Positions 1 to 10,606 of a stretch of DNA of 64,000 nt are shown piece by piece. The notes beneath the pieces were generated by a model, which saw only the letters and a program-made list of their open reading frames with translations, was not told where the DNA came from and ran no database searches. The position numbers were made by a program, and so were the translations under genes. This DNA comes from Piezodorus guildinii (taxonomy: Eukaryota; Arthropoda; Insecta; Hemiptera; Pentatomidae). Where the stretch lies: NCBI GenBank assembly GCA_023052935.1, contig CM041294.1:11518414-11582413 (forward strand), written 5' to 3'. Within the stretch, counting starts at the first letter, position 1. Each line of letters starts with the position of its first letter.

Positions 1-539
1 AAATAAACAGACACAAATAAAAAAAAAGACCATCGTTGACTGCCAGATCCTACTTTCCAACTAGACCTACATTTTAATTCTTCTTTGATTTAATATTTAA
101 TAATTGAGACGTTGATTAGTAACAAAGGTATATATATATATATACTCGTATATATATTTTAACCAACTTATTTGATTCTTTTCTCATTTAAATTAGTAAT
201 TATAGAAAATAATTGCATCTCGTGTTTTTAAAGGGCTTGAGTGTTCATGAGATAAAATCAAATTGAAGATTTAGATAAAACTAAATGATGAGAATACAAA
301 TATGTCACTATTTCGATTTCGTAAAAATGTCTACCTTTTAGAAAAGAACGTCTCAATTCTTAAATATTTTGTCGTTATATTTACTCTAGGAAACAAGTAT
401 ATAAGGCATATAGACTAAAAAACTCACGTTAGTTAATTATATACGATAGAGTAATGAAGGTTAAATGGAGAAGGACAGTGAGAAGGTTTTCCTTATTAGC
501 GCATAATTGTACGTCGTAAATTTTACCTATGGAGGTCTT
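1..539. other. AT-rich DNA, no gene seen
   Basis: No sustained reading frame, RNA gene or recognisable repeat is visible. A short TA microsatellite lies near 130-146. Confidence 0.6.
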
Positions 540-579
540 TAATATCAAGGCATTCCACAGAAAATTGAGAAAAATTTTC

Positions 580-712
580 AGACGGCATAGCTAAGGATTT
601 TTTACTCCCATTAAAAAATCCTTGGACGACCTGCGGGTTCGAACCCATGACCTTTGGCATAGGAGGCTGTTATGCTAGCCACCCAGCTATAGGTGAACCC
701 GCTAATGCGAAG
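580..712 (-). mobile_element. tRNA-derived SINE (family S1), 5' part
   Basis: On the minus strand the tRNA-like head carries an A-box-like TGGCTAGCATAAC and a B-box GGGTTCGAACCC, followed by a conserved body with a short AT-rich inverted repeat. The same head and body occur at 17931-18217 and 30903-31142, which establishes the family. It is truncated here. S1 has no coding capacity and should depend on a LINE for mobility. Confidence 0.75.
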
Positions 713-889
713 TCGTTTAAGATCCCAAATAAGCATCACACTTATTAGTAACTTATAAATTCAGCGATTGCTCACCCTCCAAGTTCAGACCACAAGTTGG
801 ATATAGGAGTTGCAAGTGAAACAGTGAAAATTGATAAAAAGAAATAAAATTATAAGAAACATTTAATTTATACTTCTTATATAATTGAA

Positions 890-975
890 ATTATACGCGT
901 ATAACCTGGATAGGTATATTTTGGGTTCTCTCTGTATTATCGTCCGATTAACCACAGCAGGATTAAGTGACGTTA
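890..975 (+). mobile_element. SINE S1, 3' part only
   Basis: Shares the S1 tail seen at 18120-18215: an 'aaacctgga' stretch, a 'tatcgtccga' stretch and a 'gtgacgttaaa' end running into A-rich DNA. The tRNA-like head is missing. Confidence 0.6.
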
Positions 976-1567
976 AACAAAATTAACGTAACAATAAACA
1001 AAATTATCACGTCATATCAAATAAAAATATTTACAAATAAAAAAATCCATTTTGAAAATAATATATGTAATATTCTTGCTATTTTGCACCCCAAAAACCA
1101 TGAATGAAGGCTGAATCGCAAAGGCATATCTCATAGTAAAATCTCAATCAATAAAATCGATAACCTTATAATAGACCCGTTAGATAATATGATAAAAAGG
1201 TTAGGTATAGAAGAAAACATCTTTCAATCACATAAATATTCAGGGTTTTTTTTTTATGTTCTTTTATTATACTAAATACATCATTATTGAATTACATTAT
1301 ATGATTATATGTTTTTATAAAGTGCCATTCCATGTTATGTATCATCCAAAATTTCATGGATTGTTAAAAATAAGATTGAGTGGTAATGTACGCACCACAT
1401 CCATTGCTGCTCATTGCCGAGGTCCAATTGTGGATCGTCAAAAGGAACACAAACAACTGCTAACTGCTTTAACTGACCTGCTTCATTGAATTGTTGATCC
1501 AAGTCGCAGTAGTGTGTTCTTAGGACGCTCATCATTTTGAGGGTGTGACTTGTAATTGGAACGAGTT
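976..1567. other. Intergenic, no gene seen
   Basis: AT-rich DNA. Two overlapping antisense frames of 66-77 codons near 1256-1535 show no recognisable domain and are probably chance. Confidence 0.55.
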
Positions 1568-1863
1568 CACTGGTATACTGGGTGGGTCGTCTGTGTTATA
1601 GTGGCTAGCCTAACTGCCTTCTATATCCAAAATCGAGGGTTCAAACCTAGATGATGGTCCTAAGATTTTTTAAAATTTCCTTGGTTGTACTGTACTTCGG
1701 AGGCGGCTCTCAAAGGGTCCACAAGAACCAACTCCACTATGTGGAGGGGGATACCTTGTGATACCCAAGTGCCTACCATCACGTCCACGCCGTGAGAGCT
1801 GGTAACGCACATTGTGCGGCTAACGATGGAGGCTAATTTGGGTACGGAGCACCCTCCAGTATA

Positions 1864-4087
1864 GAAATGTTCAGGTCAGTATATAAAAGTAGAAATCCCT
1901 GGTTTGATAAAGAGTGTTTCTTAGCTAGAAAGAGGTCATTTGATTTCCTGAATTTATTTAGAAAAACAATGTTTACTCACCATAAATTGCAGTATTTAAA
2001 TTCAAATAGAACTTATAAACATCTATGTTTATTAAAAAAGAAGCAATATTATATAGAATGTGCACAACGTCTAAATACAGTAAAAAACAGTAAAGAGTTT
2101 TGGGAGCTTGTAAAAGTATTCAGGAAAAGTAATAACTGGTCAGTAGGTAATATATCATTTCAAGATTGGCTTATCCACTTTAAAACTTTGTACAACCCTC
2201 CTTTAATTTCAAATAGAATTTTATATGCTGAACCATATATTTCGAATGATATTTTGGATAGACCCTTCTGTCTCAGTGAGTTGAAAGTAGTTTTAGCTAA
2301 TTCAAAAAATAATAAGGCACCAGGAAGTGATAGGATTCCTTATGAATTTTATAAGTACCCTCCGATTCCTTTTTAAACATTTTATTGGCTACATTTAATA
2401 GAATTTTCGAAATGGGAGTTGTCCCTTTGGGGTTTAAAAAATCTATTATTTTCCCACTATATAAAAAAGGGGATAAAAATTTGGCTACAAATTACAGAGA
2501 AATTTCTTTTCATAAATGCAATGGCCAAGTTATATACAGGTTTGATTCTAACTAGATGTTTGGACTACATTGATGGAAATAATATAATTAAAGAAGCCCA
2601 GGCTGGTTTTAGAAAAAAATATTCCACAATTGACAATATATTCACTTTAACTAGTTTAATTAAGATAAAATTACAAAAGAAAAGGGAAAAGGTGTATGCA
2701 TTTTTTGTTGACTTTTCTACAGCATTCGACAGTGTGGACCGTTATAGTCTAATTTACAAATTATATCAAGTAGGACTTACATCAAAATTAATTAATTCAA
2801 TTAAAAATCTGCTTAGTGAAACTAATGCTTCTGTTTGGAATTTGGATGGTTTGACTGAACCATTTGGAACTGAATCAGGGGTGAGACAGGGTTGTTTGCT
2901 TAGTCCGATTCTTTTTTCAATATATATAAATGATTTGGAAGAGAATTTAGATGGCGGTATTTTGGTTGAAGAAAATTGTAAAATTAAATACTTAGCCTAT
3001 GCGGATGATATTGTGCTCTTATCCTCACATCCCTCGATATTACAGAATATGATTAACTCTCTAGAAAACTACTGCAATAAATGGAATCTGAGAATAAATC
3101 TGGAAAAATCAAAAATAATGGTCTTTCGAAATGGTGGTAGGCCAGCGCGTAAAGAAAAATGGTTCTTAGGCTCAGAAAATATTGAAGTAGTACAGCAGTA
3201 CAAATATCTAGGGATCACTCTTACGCCTACTCTTTCAATGACAAAACACCTCGAAGAAAAACTGAATAAAGCTAAGGTGGGTTTGAATTTGATTTGGGGC
3301 CAGTTCATGGAAAACAAAGATATAGTTCTTTCAAAAAAGTTGGAGATATTTAATTCCATTAGTAGGGCAGTAATGTGCTATGGAGCACAAGTTTGGGGTG
3401 GGGTTAGTCATGATGCCGTGGAAAAACTACAAAGATTTTTTCTTAAAAAACTATTTAAATTACCAAAATATACTCCCACTCATTTTCTTCATTTTGAAAC
3501 AACAATAGATCCAATATTTATGTTCACCCTAAAGATGCATTTCGATTATATTATTAAAATTTTGAATTTACCACCACATAGGTATCCAAAGATATTAGCA
3601 TTACATATAGTTAGAAAAAAAATAGCATGGTTCAAAAACATACTTACTATATCTGAAAGAATCGCATGGATTAAATTTTAACTTAAATCTATTTAACTGT
3701 GATGATATTAAGTTATGGAAAAATAGTCTAGCAGCATTAAGGGTTCAAATGCAAAAAGATATTTATACTCAAAATATTATTAAAGTTAAAAATTCTAAAA
3801 CTTCTCCCTTTTATCGACATTTAACCACAGTAAATTACATTACTGACAAATGTTCACTGGAGGTGATTAGATGGGTAATTAAAATCAGGGCTGATGTATT
3901 AAACCTGAATTACAAACATTTCATGAAAACAAATAATAAATGTAGTTTGTGCAATACAAATGAAACAGAAGATCTTTTTCACTTTTTGGCTGCCTGCCCG
4001 ATACTTACTGAGTTCAGAAAAAAATATTTTAATTCTAAAAATTTAACCTGGGATCAAATTTTAGAGTTGATAAATGGAAAAGATTGA
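1864..4087 (+). pseudogene. LINE-A reverse transcriptase ORF2 remnant
   Basis: This encodes the RT-bearing part of a LINE polyprotein. The N-terminal piece has the NPWFDKEC linker motif and the RT entry motif NKAPGSDRIP. The core shows FVDFSTAFDSVDR, then GVRQGCLLSPILFS, and the catalytic YADD at about 2998-3009. The C-terminus has a C-X2-C-X9-H-X4-C zinc-like motif (CSLC...H...C) near 3950-4000. The frame is broken: the reading moves to another frame between about 2360 and 2510 and back again, then shifts once more near 3680. Two compensating shifts followed by a third indicate a decayed copy. The RT core itself (2520-3680) is open. Confidence 0.88.
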
Positions 4088-4465
4088 CTGGCGTTAGTTA
4101 ATTTCTCCAGATCGGCTTTTTCTTATAGAATGTTACTAACGAGAGAATTTAACTATTAGTGAATTTGTTAAATTAAATATAACTAATTGTAAATTTGTCT
4201 ATTTGTGAATTAATTTTAGTACATAAATAACATGGGAAGTGTTTGTTTCTAATTTTGTTATTGATTATTTATATTGATAGATTAAAGATTAATTTTGTTA
4301 ATAAACACAGACTCCACGGACGGTCAATAGACCATGTAGTGTGTCTGATTTTTATTATTGTATTTCGTAATTTGTAATTTGTTTATTTTTTATTTGTTTA
4401 TTGGCTTTTTGATGTAATTTTGAAAAATAAAAACAGACTTTTCTATCTATCTATCTATCTATCTA
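4088..4465 (+). repeat. LINE-A 3' untranslated region and TCTA microsatellite tail
   Basis: Contains the family-specific segment 'actccacggacggtcaatag' (4312-4331) and T-rich sequence before the (TCTA)n tail at about 4442-4465. It serves as a fingerprint for the same family elsewhere in the window. Confidence 0.8.
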
Positions 4466-5270
4466 ACCCTCCAGTATACAAACTGGCGGGCATCCTCCCG
4501 TCAATTTGTATCCTGGTAAACCGTAGAGGCTGCGAGAAATTTGCAGTCTCGAGGCACGCTACCATTCGGGCCTTAAGATATCATAATTTCAAAATGGTAC
4601 CACGGGGATGGACCGTAGCCAGGACCATCATTGGGTGGTGGCCGGGAGTGCTTGCACTGCCCGGTCACAAGACGTGGTGGTCGGGGTTGGATTCCTCTTC
4701 GGAGGAGGAAGCCAGGGCAGGGCGTAGGTTATGCCCCTGTCCCTAAAAGATAGCACATCAACCGAATGGACAAAACACTTTCGAGTGAGAAAATCCTGGT
4801 TGAACTAATTGTGTTGTTGTGTGTGGGTGTACTTCGGAGGCGACGTAAAATGGTCCTACTTGTTAAAAAGCTCTACCCTAAATAAACCTGGATAAGCAAA
4901 ATTACGGTAGCCCACTGTAGTATCGTCCGATAAGTCACACTAGAATAAAGTCACGGTAAAATAATACAAAATTATCATAATGAAGTATGTGTGATCTCTG
5001 ACATCTCAATACCATATAATTAATCTCCTCTGTCCAACGGCTGTCTAAAATCTCGATTGGTATTGTAAAGAATATACTATTTACCACAGTTAACAATTAT
5101 GTACAGGAAAGGGTTGGCAAAGGAGTTTAGCCTTATCTTCAAAAAAATTATTTTACTTTCACTAACCTATATATGAAATATATAATAAGGAAAAGTATTG
5201 CGATCCTAAAAATTTTCCAATTCCAGATTTCAACGGACATAAAAGATTTCAGGTCCTCTCAGTCCAAATG

Positions 5271-5470
5271 TTTGTTTTTTTATTCAACGTCACTTAGTTC
5301 TGCCATGGCTAATCGGACGATACTACAGTGGGAGTTCTAAATTTTGCCTATCCAGGTTTAATTGAGATAGGGATCTTTAACGAGTACCTGACGTCGCACA
5401 CCCTCAGAGGAGACTTCGAAAGGTGGTCCCGCCTTTCGAAGTCTCCTCTGAGGGACGGTATAACTAAGGA
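5271..5470 (-). mobile_element. SINE S1 inserted in HINE copy
   Basis: Reverse-orientation S1 tail and body: T-rich end, then complements of the 'gtgacgttaaa' and 'tatcgtccga' blocks. The tRNA-like head is absent. A 23-bp perfect inverted repeat sits inside the body at 5401-5454. Confidence 0.7.
5401..5454. repeat. Perfect 23-bp inverted repeat, 8-nt spacer
   Basis: Arms at 5401-5423 and 5432-5454 are exact reverse complements with an 8-base spacer. Other S1 copies have only one arm-like sequence at this place, so this copy has gained a local inverted duplication. Confidence 0.9.
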
Positions 5471-5694
5471 TTATAACTCGGCATAACTCTCCTCACCGAC
5501 GTAAACTTTAATAGGCTTTAAGATCATGCAGGCTTTATTCTGATTGAAATTGTATGACAGAGATTAAATGCCGATATTTTAAGTTTTCTTCCTCTAAAGT
5601 ACCATATTTTTTTGTAGATTCGAAAAAAAAAATCATCTTATTGGCAATAATAAAAAACGATAAAATATATAATTTGAAAGGATTTAGTGATTAA

Positions 5695-6027
5695 CTGAAC
5701 AACGTAGTGATTAACGCAAACGCGGAATTGCGGAGCTTGTACCCTGTGATAATAATTGAGTTGATATCATCGCGGAGACTCAAATGGGCGAGTTAAGTTG
5801 TTGGGCTCAGTGAGGAACGGATTCCGAGAAAGTTGGTATTAGCTGAACCGACTGATAGGCGTCCGAAAGGTAGGCCGAAGCGTCGATAGGAGGATTGCGT
5901 TAAGGCTGATCTCGGGGGCTTTGGCTTGAACGGTGTAGATTGGACAAGCCTGTGTAGGCGGAATTTGGTGGTATCGGCATCGAACCTTCGGGTTCGGTAA
6001 GGTCTAGTATTATTATTATTATTATTA
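5695..6027 (+). mobile_element. RTE-1 LINE 3' end
   Basis: A 5'-truncated copy of the LINE family best preserved at 16880-17465. It retains the basic C-terminal motif region (GRRPKGRPKRRW in the better copy) in broken frames, and a (TTA)n tail at 6007-6027. Confidence 0.75.
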
Positions 6028-6339
6028 GTGATTAACTAAAATGAAAAGCTGAAATGAGTAAAAAAAATGTTTTAATTAATTTTCGGTTTTCTGAACATGA
6101 GAACAGTAATACAGATATATAATATACCGTTGGAAAGCTAAAGATTCCAGAAGAAATATTATTTTTTATACAAAGTTGTAAAAGGTAATGAAAGTGACAA
6201 AGAGAGCATAAATTGATTACTCATTACTGATTATACGCAATAATTTTATGTTTCAAGAACATTATTTCTGAATTCTTAAAAAACGCGAGTGATTCAGGTG
6301 TAAATTTTCGCCGACATATACCAATAATTCGTATTTAGG

Positions 6340-6566
6340 TTTCCAACGGTATGTGACGATTATTTTTACATATTTAGTAATTAAGTAACTACTTCTACTG
6401 GTTCGCTATTGTAAATTTGACAGGAAGAAGTCTAGATCAGGCTTTAAATGATAACAAAGAGTAGCTGATAGTTGATATTTATTATAGCCAATCTCACCAT
6501 AAACGCACATAAATTAATACAAAATGCATTCATTATTCGCGAGCAAAGCTGCGGATCACAGCTAGT
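6340..6566 (+). mobile_element. Helitron 3' end fragment
   Basis: Nearly the same sequence as 30510-30727. It ends with a GC-rich hairpin (CGCGAGCAAAGCTGCGG) and a terminal CTAGT, the usual Helitron 3' signature (hairpin, CTAG, insertion before T). No 5' TC end was found next to it, so the element is truncated. Confidence 0.7.
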
Positions 6567-7097
6567 TATTTAATGAAAGTGTAAAATTATGAAAAAAGAA
6601 ATATGAATTTTAAAAATTATTTTTTCTGTCTACTATTCGCGCTAAAAGATATACATAGTGTATACATTACATGTACATGTATCGATATAATAGCGATATA
6701 ATACATTACATGTATATGTATCGAAAGGTTATTTATTATTAATTCAAATGGTATACCTATTAGCTATCGATTCACAAATGTTATAGTTACATTAACGAAT
6801 GCAAATAATAATATATTCTCGATTACCAATGATAATAAGGAAATATAAATGTCATTAAACTATACGATAATGGCTAAATTTGTGGTGCCTAAATACTTTA
6901 AAATGCCTGGATGTAATTTGTTTTAGACCATTTATTTATTACTAATTAAATAAATTGATTGAAGTTATGTTACAAGTAAGTTAATAAACAAAAAACAGAA
7001 GAATAATGGAATATAAATGGATAACAGAACAGTGGAAGGGTGGATGAAGAGTTTAACAGAGATTAAAATTCTCACACTTTATCCACTTATGAAAAAA
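6567..7097. other. AT-rich DNA, no gene seen
   Basis: No coding signal. A short imperfect duplication built on 'acattacatgta' lies at about 6662-6722. Confidence 0.55.
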
Positions 7098-7816
7098 ATC
7101 TGGTGCGGGCAACACACAACTTTCACTTACCTCCATTTTTAAAATCAACGAACGAATTTTCAAATACAGTTACAGATAAATATACCTTAAACTATTAAAG
7201 AATTAATTAAATTGAATTTATATAGATACATGTGTTTTATTAAAAAATCTATTATATTATTATCTAAAATAATCAGTTTTATCTTCTTTTCATCACTCTC
7301 TATTAACTTTTAAAAGCTTGTGTATAAGATAATATTTTTTTTCTAATATCTTTAGCTTTCCAACGGCATACATGTATATTACTGCTCTTATGTTCAAAAA
7401 CAAAAAATTGCATTAAAAAATATTTTTTCTGTTTTCTCCTTTAGTTGGGTATCGAATTCATTAAATTTATATATTTACCTATTTTTTATCATTGGTAACA
7501 AGATAATATAGTTATTTTTATAGAATCAACAAAATTAAAGTTAATTTAGATGAAGAAAATTAAAAGAAGAAAACCCGAATGAATCCTAAATTATAATAAA
7601 GCCCATTAAATTTTACATCGATATAGCGAGTTTAATCAAAATCGTCGAAACCGTTTTGGAGAAAATCGAAAAAAGGTGCAAAATGCATGGTATAAACTAC
7701 CTCTTCTGGTAAGCTTATTTTGATGAAAAAAATTTTGTCACGTCTCGGCGTATAGTTGTCCTAAATATGAAATTTTAGTTTCATAGGACTTACTGTTTCC
7801 GCCCGGGAGTTACCAC

Positions 7817-7866
<50 letters not shown>

Positions 7867-7991
7867 CTTTTTGCGGGACTTGGTTATTTGGACTCAGGGA
7901 CCCTAAAATGTGTATTTCCGTTGAAAACTGGAATTAGAAAATTTTCACGATCGCAATACTTTCCCTTACTATATATAGTAAGTGAAAGTAA
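7098..7991 (+). mobile_element. HINE-like repeat, near full length
   Basis: It begins TCTGGTGCGGGCAACACAC after an A-run and ends with the palindrome CTTACTATATATAGTAAG followed by TGAAAGTAAA. The 5' subterminal CTTTCACTTAC is the inverted complement of GTAAGTGAAAG at the 3' hairpin. A CA microsatellite lies in the 3' third. A 5' TC, subterminal inverted repeats, an internal microsatellite and a 3' hairpin fit Helentron-associated (HINE/DINE-like) non-autonomous elements. That class is my inference; the repeat family itself is certain from a dozen or so copies here. Confidence 0.82.
7813..7863 (+). repeat. (AC)n microsatellite within HINE
   Basis: About 25 AC units with one interruption. Other HINE copies carry shorter CA tracts at the same internal place (19466-19486, 40030-40058). 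Confidence 0.95.
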
Positions 7992-8694
7992 AAAGGACGG
8001 GCTGGAAGACTGGGCAACTATAATTTGAAACCATCGCTTTTTATTTCTGCCTCGACCAGGTCGCAGGATCGTCCTTCGCGTGTTGACATTGTTACAACAA
8101 CTAAGATCCTGTAAGTGAGCCTTAATCCTGCTAGTGAAAAGGATAAATCGTTAAATCCGGGAAACAAAATTTTAAAAATTAGAAAAACACACTTTATGAG
8201 GTACGCAGAAAATTTAATACCATCAAAAAATTTAGGTTGTAAACAAATTAATCGCAAATGTTTTCATGATTTCGTAACTTTATTGCCCATTCGCTGTATC
8301 TAAATTACATTTTAAACTGTTATGTAGATACCGTTTGACGTCAAAGTAGGACCAGTATGATGAGTTGTAACTAACGTTTTGTTTGCCGGGGAAAACGAAC
8401 TGCGTGCAGCACAATATAAAATATGATGAACCATATAAGGAAAGTGTTCTTTTATTCTCCGAATTAAAAAAAATAAGTTTTGGGAGTCGTATAAATATTG
8501 CATTCTGAATCAGCGGAAAATCCATTATTTACATTAAAATATTTGTCATTACTTCATCTTTGTAGTTATGTAAATAATTAGGTCATTAGCAGAAGGGATC
8601 GCAAATAACAGGAGCTCAGAAATATTGTAATAGTGAATGAATTAAAACGGCTACTGTTTGAACATGTTATTTGATTGAAGGATAAGGATATTTC

Positions 8695-8697
<3 letters not shown>
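7992..8697. other. Intergenic, no gene recognised
   Basis: Short overlapping frames on both strands (60-80 codons) at 8018-8525 have no recognisable domain, and their antisense overlap suggests chance. No known repeat was recognised. Confidence 0.5.

Positions 8698-8771
<74 letters not shown>
8698..8771. repeat. (TA)n microsatellite
   Basis: An uninterrupted TA tract of about 74 bases. It could form a cruciform and is a likely site of length polymorphism. Confidence 0.97.
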
Positions 8772-8774
<3 letters not shown>

Positions 8775-9015
8775 ATTAATAGATTAAAAAAAAATATTTT
8801 GTCAACAACCACACCACCCCTCCAGGGGCCACTGTCATTCTTTTTTTTACTTCTACCTCGCTTTTGAAGGCTATACGGAGGTTTCTCGGGCCAGGGGGTG
8901 AGGGCGGGGAATAAATGCTGCGATAAAAGCCCCCCCAGCACCGAAACACGAACTCGTGATTATTTGGTTTTCTGTGGTTGCTAGGCAATGCGTGCAAACC
9001 CACTTAGCCACTCCA
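8772..9015 (-). mobile_element. tRNA-derived SINE (second family)
   Basis: Minus-strand tRNA-like head with an A-box-like GTGGCTAAGTGG, and a B-box-like GAGTTCGTGTTTCGG about 60 bases downstream. A GC-rich body and an A-rich end next to the TA microsatellite follow. It differs from S1 outside the promoter boxes. Confidence 0.55.
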
Positions 9016-9204
9016 CCCCCTCTCAAATTGTGGCTGAGCGAATCCATCGGACTTAGCCGGAAGGAACTTCCGAGGAAATTCTACCAACCTTTTCCTAACC
9101 CTCCAACAGTGGGACGCTTCCTATATGCAGTAATGAGACCCGCAAGGGGAAGCAGTAGCAGAAACGGTGACAATCTCGGTGATATTGATAACTTAGCTTG
9201 GACA

Positions 9205-9790
9205 CGTAGACAAATTTAAGTATTTAGGTTCAATAATAACAAGACTATACGAAATCTAGGAGGAAATAAAGTGGCGGTCGAAGGCGGGAAATGCGTGTTA
9301 TTATTCTGTTGCCAAATCACTTAGCTCGATTTCGTTTAAAAAACTTAAAGGTTAGAATTTATAAAACCATGATTATCCCAAAGGTTATGTACTAATGTGA
9401 AACGTAGTCGTTTACATTGAAGGATTACCAACGCCTTAAGGTTTTCGAAAATAAGTTACTGGTTATAATATTTGTTCCGAAGAGAGATGAGGCTACAGGG
9501 GAATTCAAAAGGTACCCAACATGGAATTGTGGAGCTTTTACCCTGTAAATAGAATTGAGTTGATAGTATCGCGGAGACTCAAGTGGGCGTGTAACATTGT
9601 TGGGCTCGGTGAGGAACGAGGTCCGATAAAATGGGTATTTGCGGTGTAGTGTACAAGAAGTAGGCCGAAGCGTCGATGGGAGGATTGTGTTAAGGCTGAT
9701 CTCGGGGGTTGGTCCTTATAAACGGTGGTCATTTGGTCGAATCTGCGGAGGCAGTATCAGTTTGTTAGTTCAGTAGACCTATTATTTTTG
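9205..9790 (+). mobile_element. RTE-1 LINE 3' portion
   Basis: A decayed copy of the family at 16880-17465 and 29600-30202. It covers the region just after the RT core (a 'KFKYLG'-type motif near 9210) through the C-terminus, with multiple stops and frameshifts, and ends in a T-rich remnant tail. The flanks at 9016-9204 and 9791-9984 show nothing recognisable. Confidence 0.72.
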
Positions 9791-9984
9791 TTTTGAAGAG
9801 ATACGTGATTCAGCTCAATTCGAGAGACATTTAATGAAACGTTTGACCAGTATTTTGATACTCAGGAAGGCGCAGCTGGTATACCATCATATATCAAGGT
9901 ATACCATCCGGCACAGCATCCTTTGATTTTATTCCTTCCATTTATAGTAAACATTCAGCTATTTAAATCATGAAATGTAGAATG

Positions 9985-10535
9985 AGATGATTGAGGTTGC
10001 GCTCTGTAAATATTGTAAAACCAGCGTGCTAAAGCCCACATTGCGTATATCCATCAGGGCTAAAATATAACCATTTCAATGTGAAATAATAATTTAGTAG
10101 TAAAATTGCTATAAATCGCGAAAAAATGTTGATAGTTACCTTGTTGAATGAGAGTGGGATTAGACAAAAGAAGTTGAGGTGTATAGGAATGAGTCACTCT
10201 GTGTATGATAAATAAAATATTATTATTTCTTGTCAGATATCAAATTTATTCACTCACTTTTACAAGAACATAGCAGTACCAAGTAACTACATCAAAATTA
10301 TACAATTTTTAGCCCTGATGAAGGCCCACATTGTAGGCCGAAACGTCGGCACATAATTAAAATAACATTTATTTTAAATATGTGTTTTTAATTTATGACC
10401 GCACCCCCAACCATCTTCCTCATATAATTTCTCAACGGTCAACAAAACTCCATCATTACAAAATTATACAACATCGTTTTATCTTTTAAACATAACCCTT
10501 GTATATCATCATAACTTGGTTGCAACTTGAATAAG
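9985..10535 (+). mobile_element. Penelope-like terminal-repeat fragment
   Basis: Contains a well-formed hammerhead motif (10312-10350). The sequence on both sides is homologous, in reverse orientation, to 20940-21225 and 21650-21785 within a Helitron, and partly to 12755-12915. Family ends share a 'ctcaacggtca'/'gaccgc.accc' block also seen at the edge of 15242-15705. No Penelope RT or GIY-YIG frame was found in the window, so the assignment rests on the ribozyme and repeat structure. Confidence 0.6.
10312..10350 (+). ncRNA. Minimal hammerhead ribozyme motif
   Basis: Core CTGATGA (10315-10321), stem II GGCC/GGCC (10323-10326 with 10336-10339), GAAAC (10340-10344), then GTC with predicted cleavage after 10347. 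Stem I can form from GCC (10312-10314) and GGC (10348-10350). Stem III is limited to ACGU, which is self-complementary and fits dimeric action as described for Penelope-like elements. Confidence 0.75.
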
Positions 10536-10606
10536 TATTTACCCCAATCGTGGTAAAAGCCTATTTCCAAAATAACCCACGTTGTTCTATGACCTATGTT
10601 TTTATA

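Larger units (their letters stand above)
1864..4465 (+). mobile_element. 5'-truncated LINE (LINE-A) with TCTA tail
   Basis: The element is bounded by a perfect 13-bp direct repeat, ACCCTCCAGTATA, at 1851-1863 and 4466-4478. It begins inside the linker between endonuclease and reverse transcriptase, so the endonuclease is lost by 5' truncation. It ends with a (TCTA)n tail of about six units. A 3' untranslated region of about 380 bp precedes the tail, and related 3' ends recur at 55397-55540 and 63721-63864. This is a classical target-primed reverse transcription product. I cannot assign the clade securely; the C-terminal Cys/His motif fits the Jockey/CR1/I superfamilies. Confidence 0.88.
1706..4828 (+). 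mobile_element. Unidentified GC-richer element, itself interrupted
   Basis: Removing the LINE at 1864-4465 leaves about 500 bp (1706-1863 joined to 4479-4828) that is clearly more GC-rich than its surroundings and is flanked by the 14-bp duplication in the SINE. It ends in a GT-rich stretch. No protein domain is visible. It may be the terminus of another LINE or a longer SINE; the family is not recognised. Confidence 0.5.
1568..4965 (+). mobile_element. SINE S1 copy split by a nested insertion
   Basis: The tRNA-like head (A-box near 1601, B-box 'gggttcaaacc' near 1638) and first body segment end at 1705. The remaining S1 body and tail resume at 4829 and run to about 4965. The 14-base string GTACTTCGGAGGCG occurs at 1692-1705 and again at 4829-4842, consistent with a target-site duplication around the inserted DNA. 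This is the outermost level of a three-level nest. Confidence 0.7.
5151..6200 (-). mobile_element. HINE-like repeat copy split by SINE and LINE
   Basis: Homologous, in reverse orientation, to the full copies at 7098-7991 and 18722-19611. It starts with the terminal 'ttactttcac' segment, is interrupted by an S1 SINE (5271-5470) and by an RTE-1 LINE 3' end (5695-6027), and then resumes. The string TAGTGATTAACT lies on both sides of the LINE, a plausible target duplication. Confidence 0.7.

Noticed and set aside
8651..8941. Minus-strand frame including an Ile-Tyr run
   Set aside because: Mostly translation of the TA microsatellite plus a SINE.
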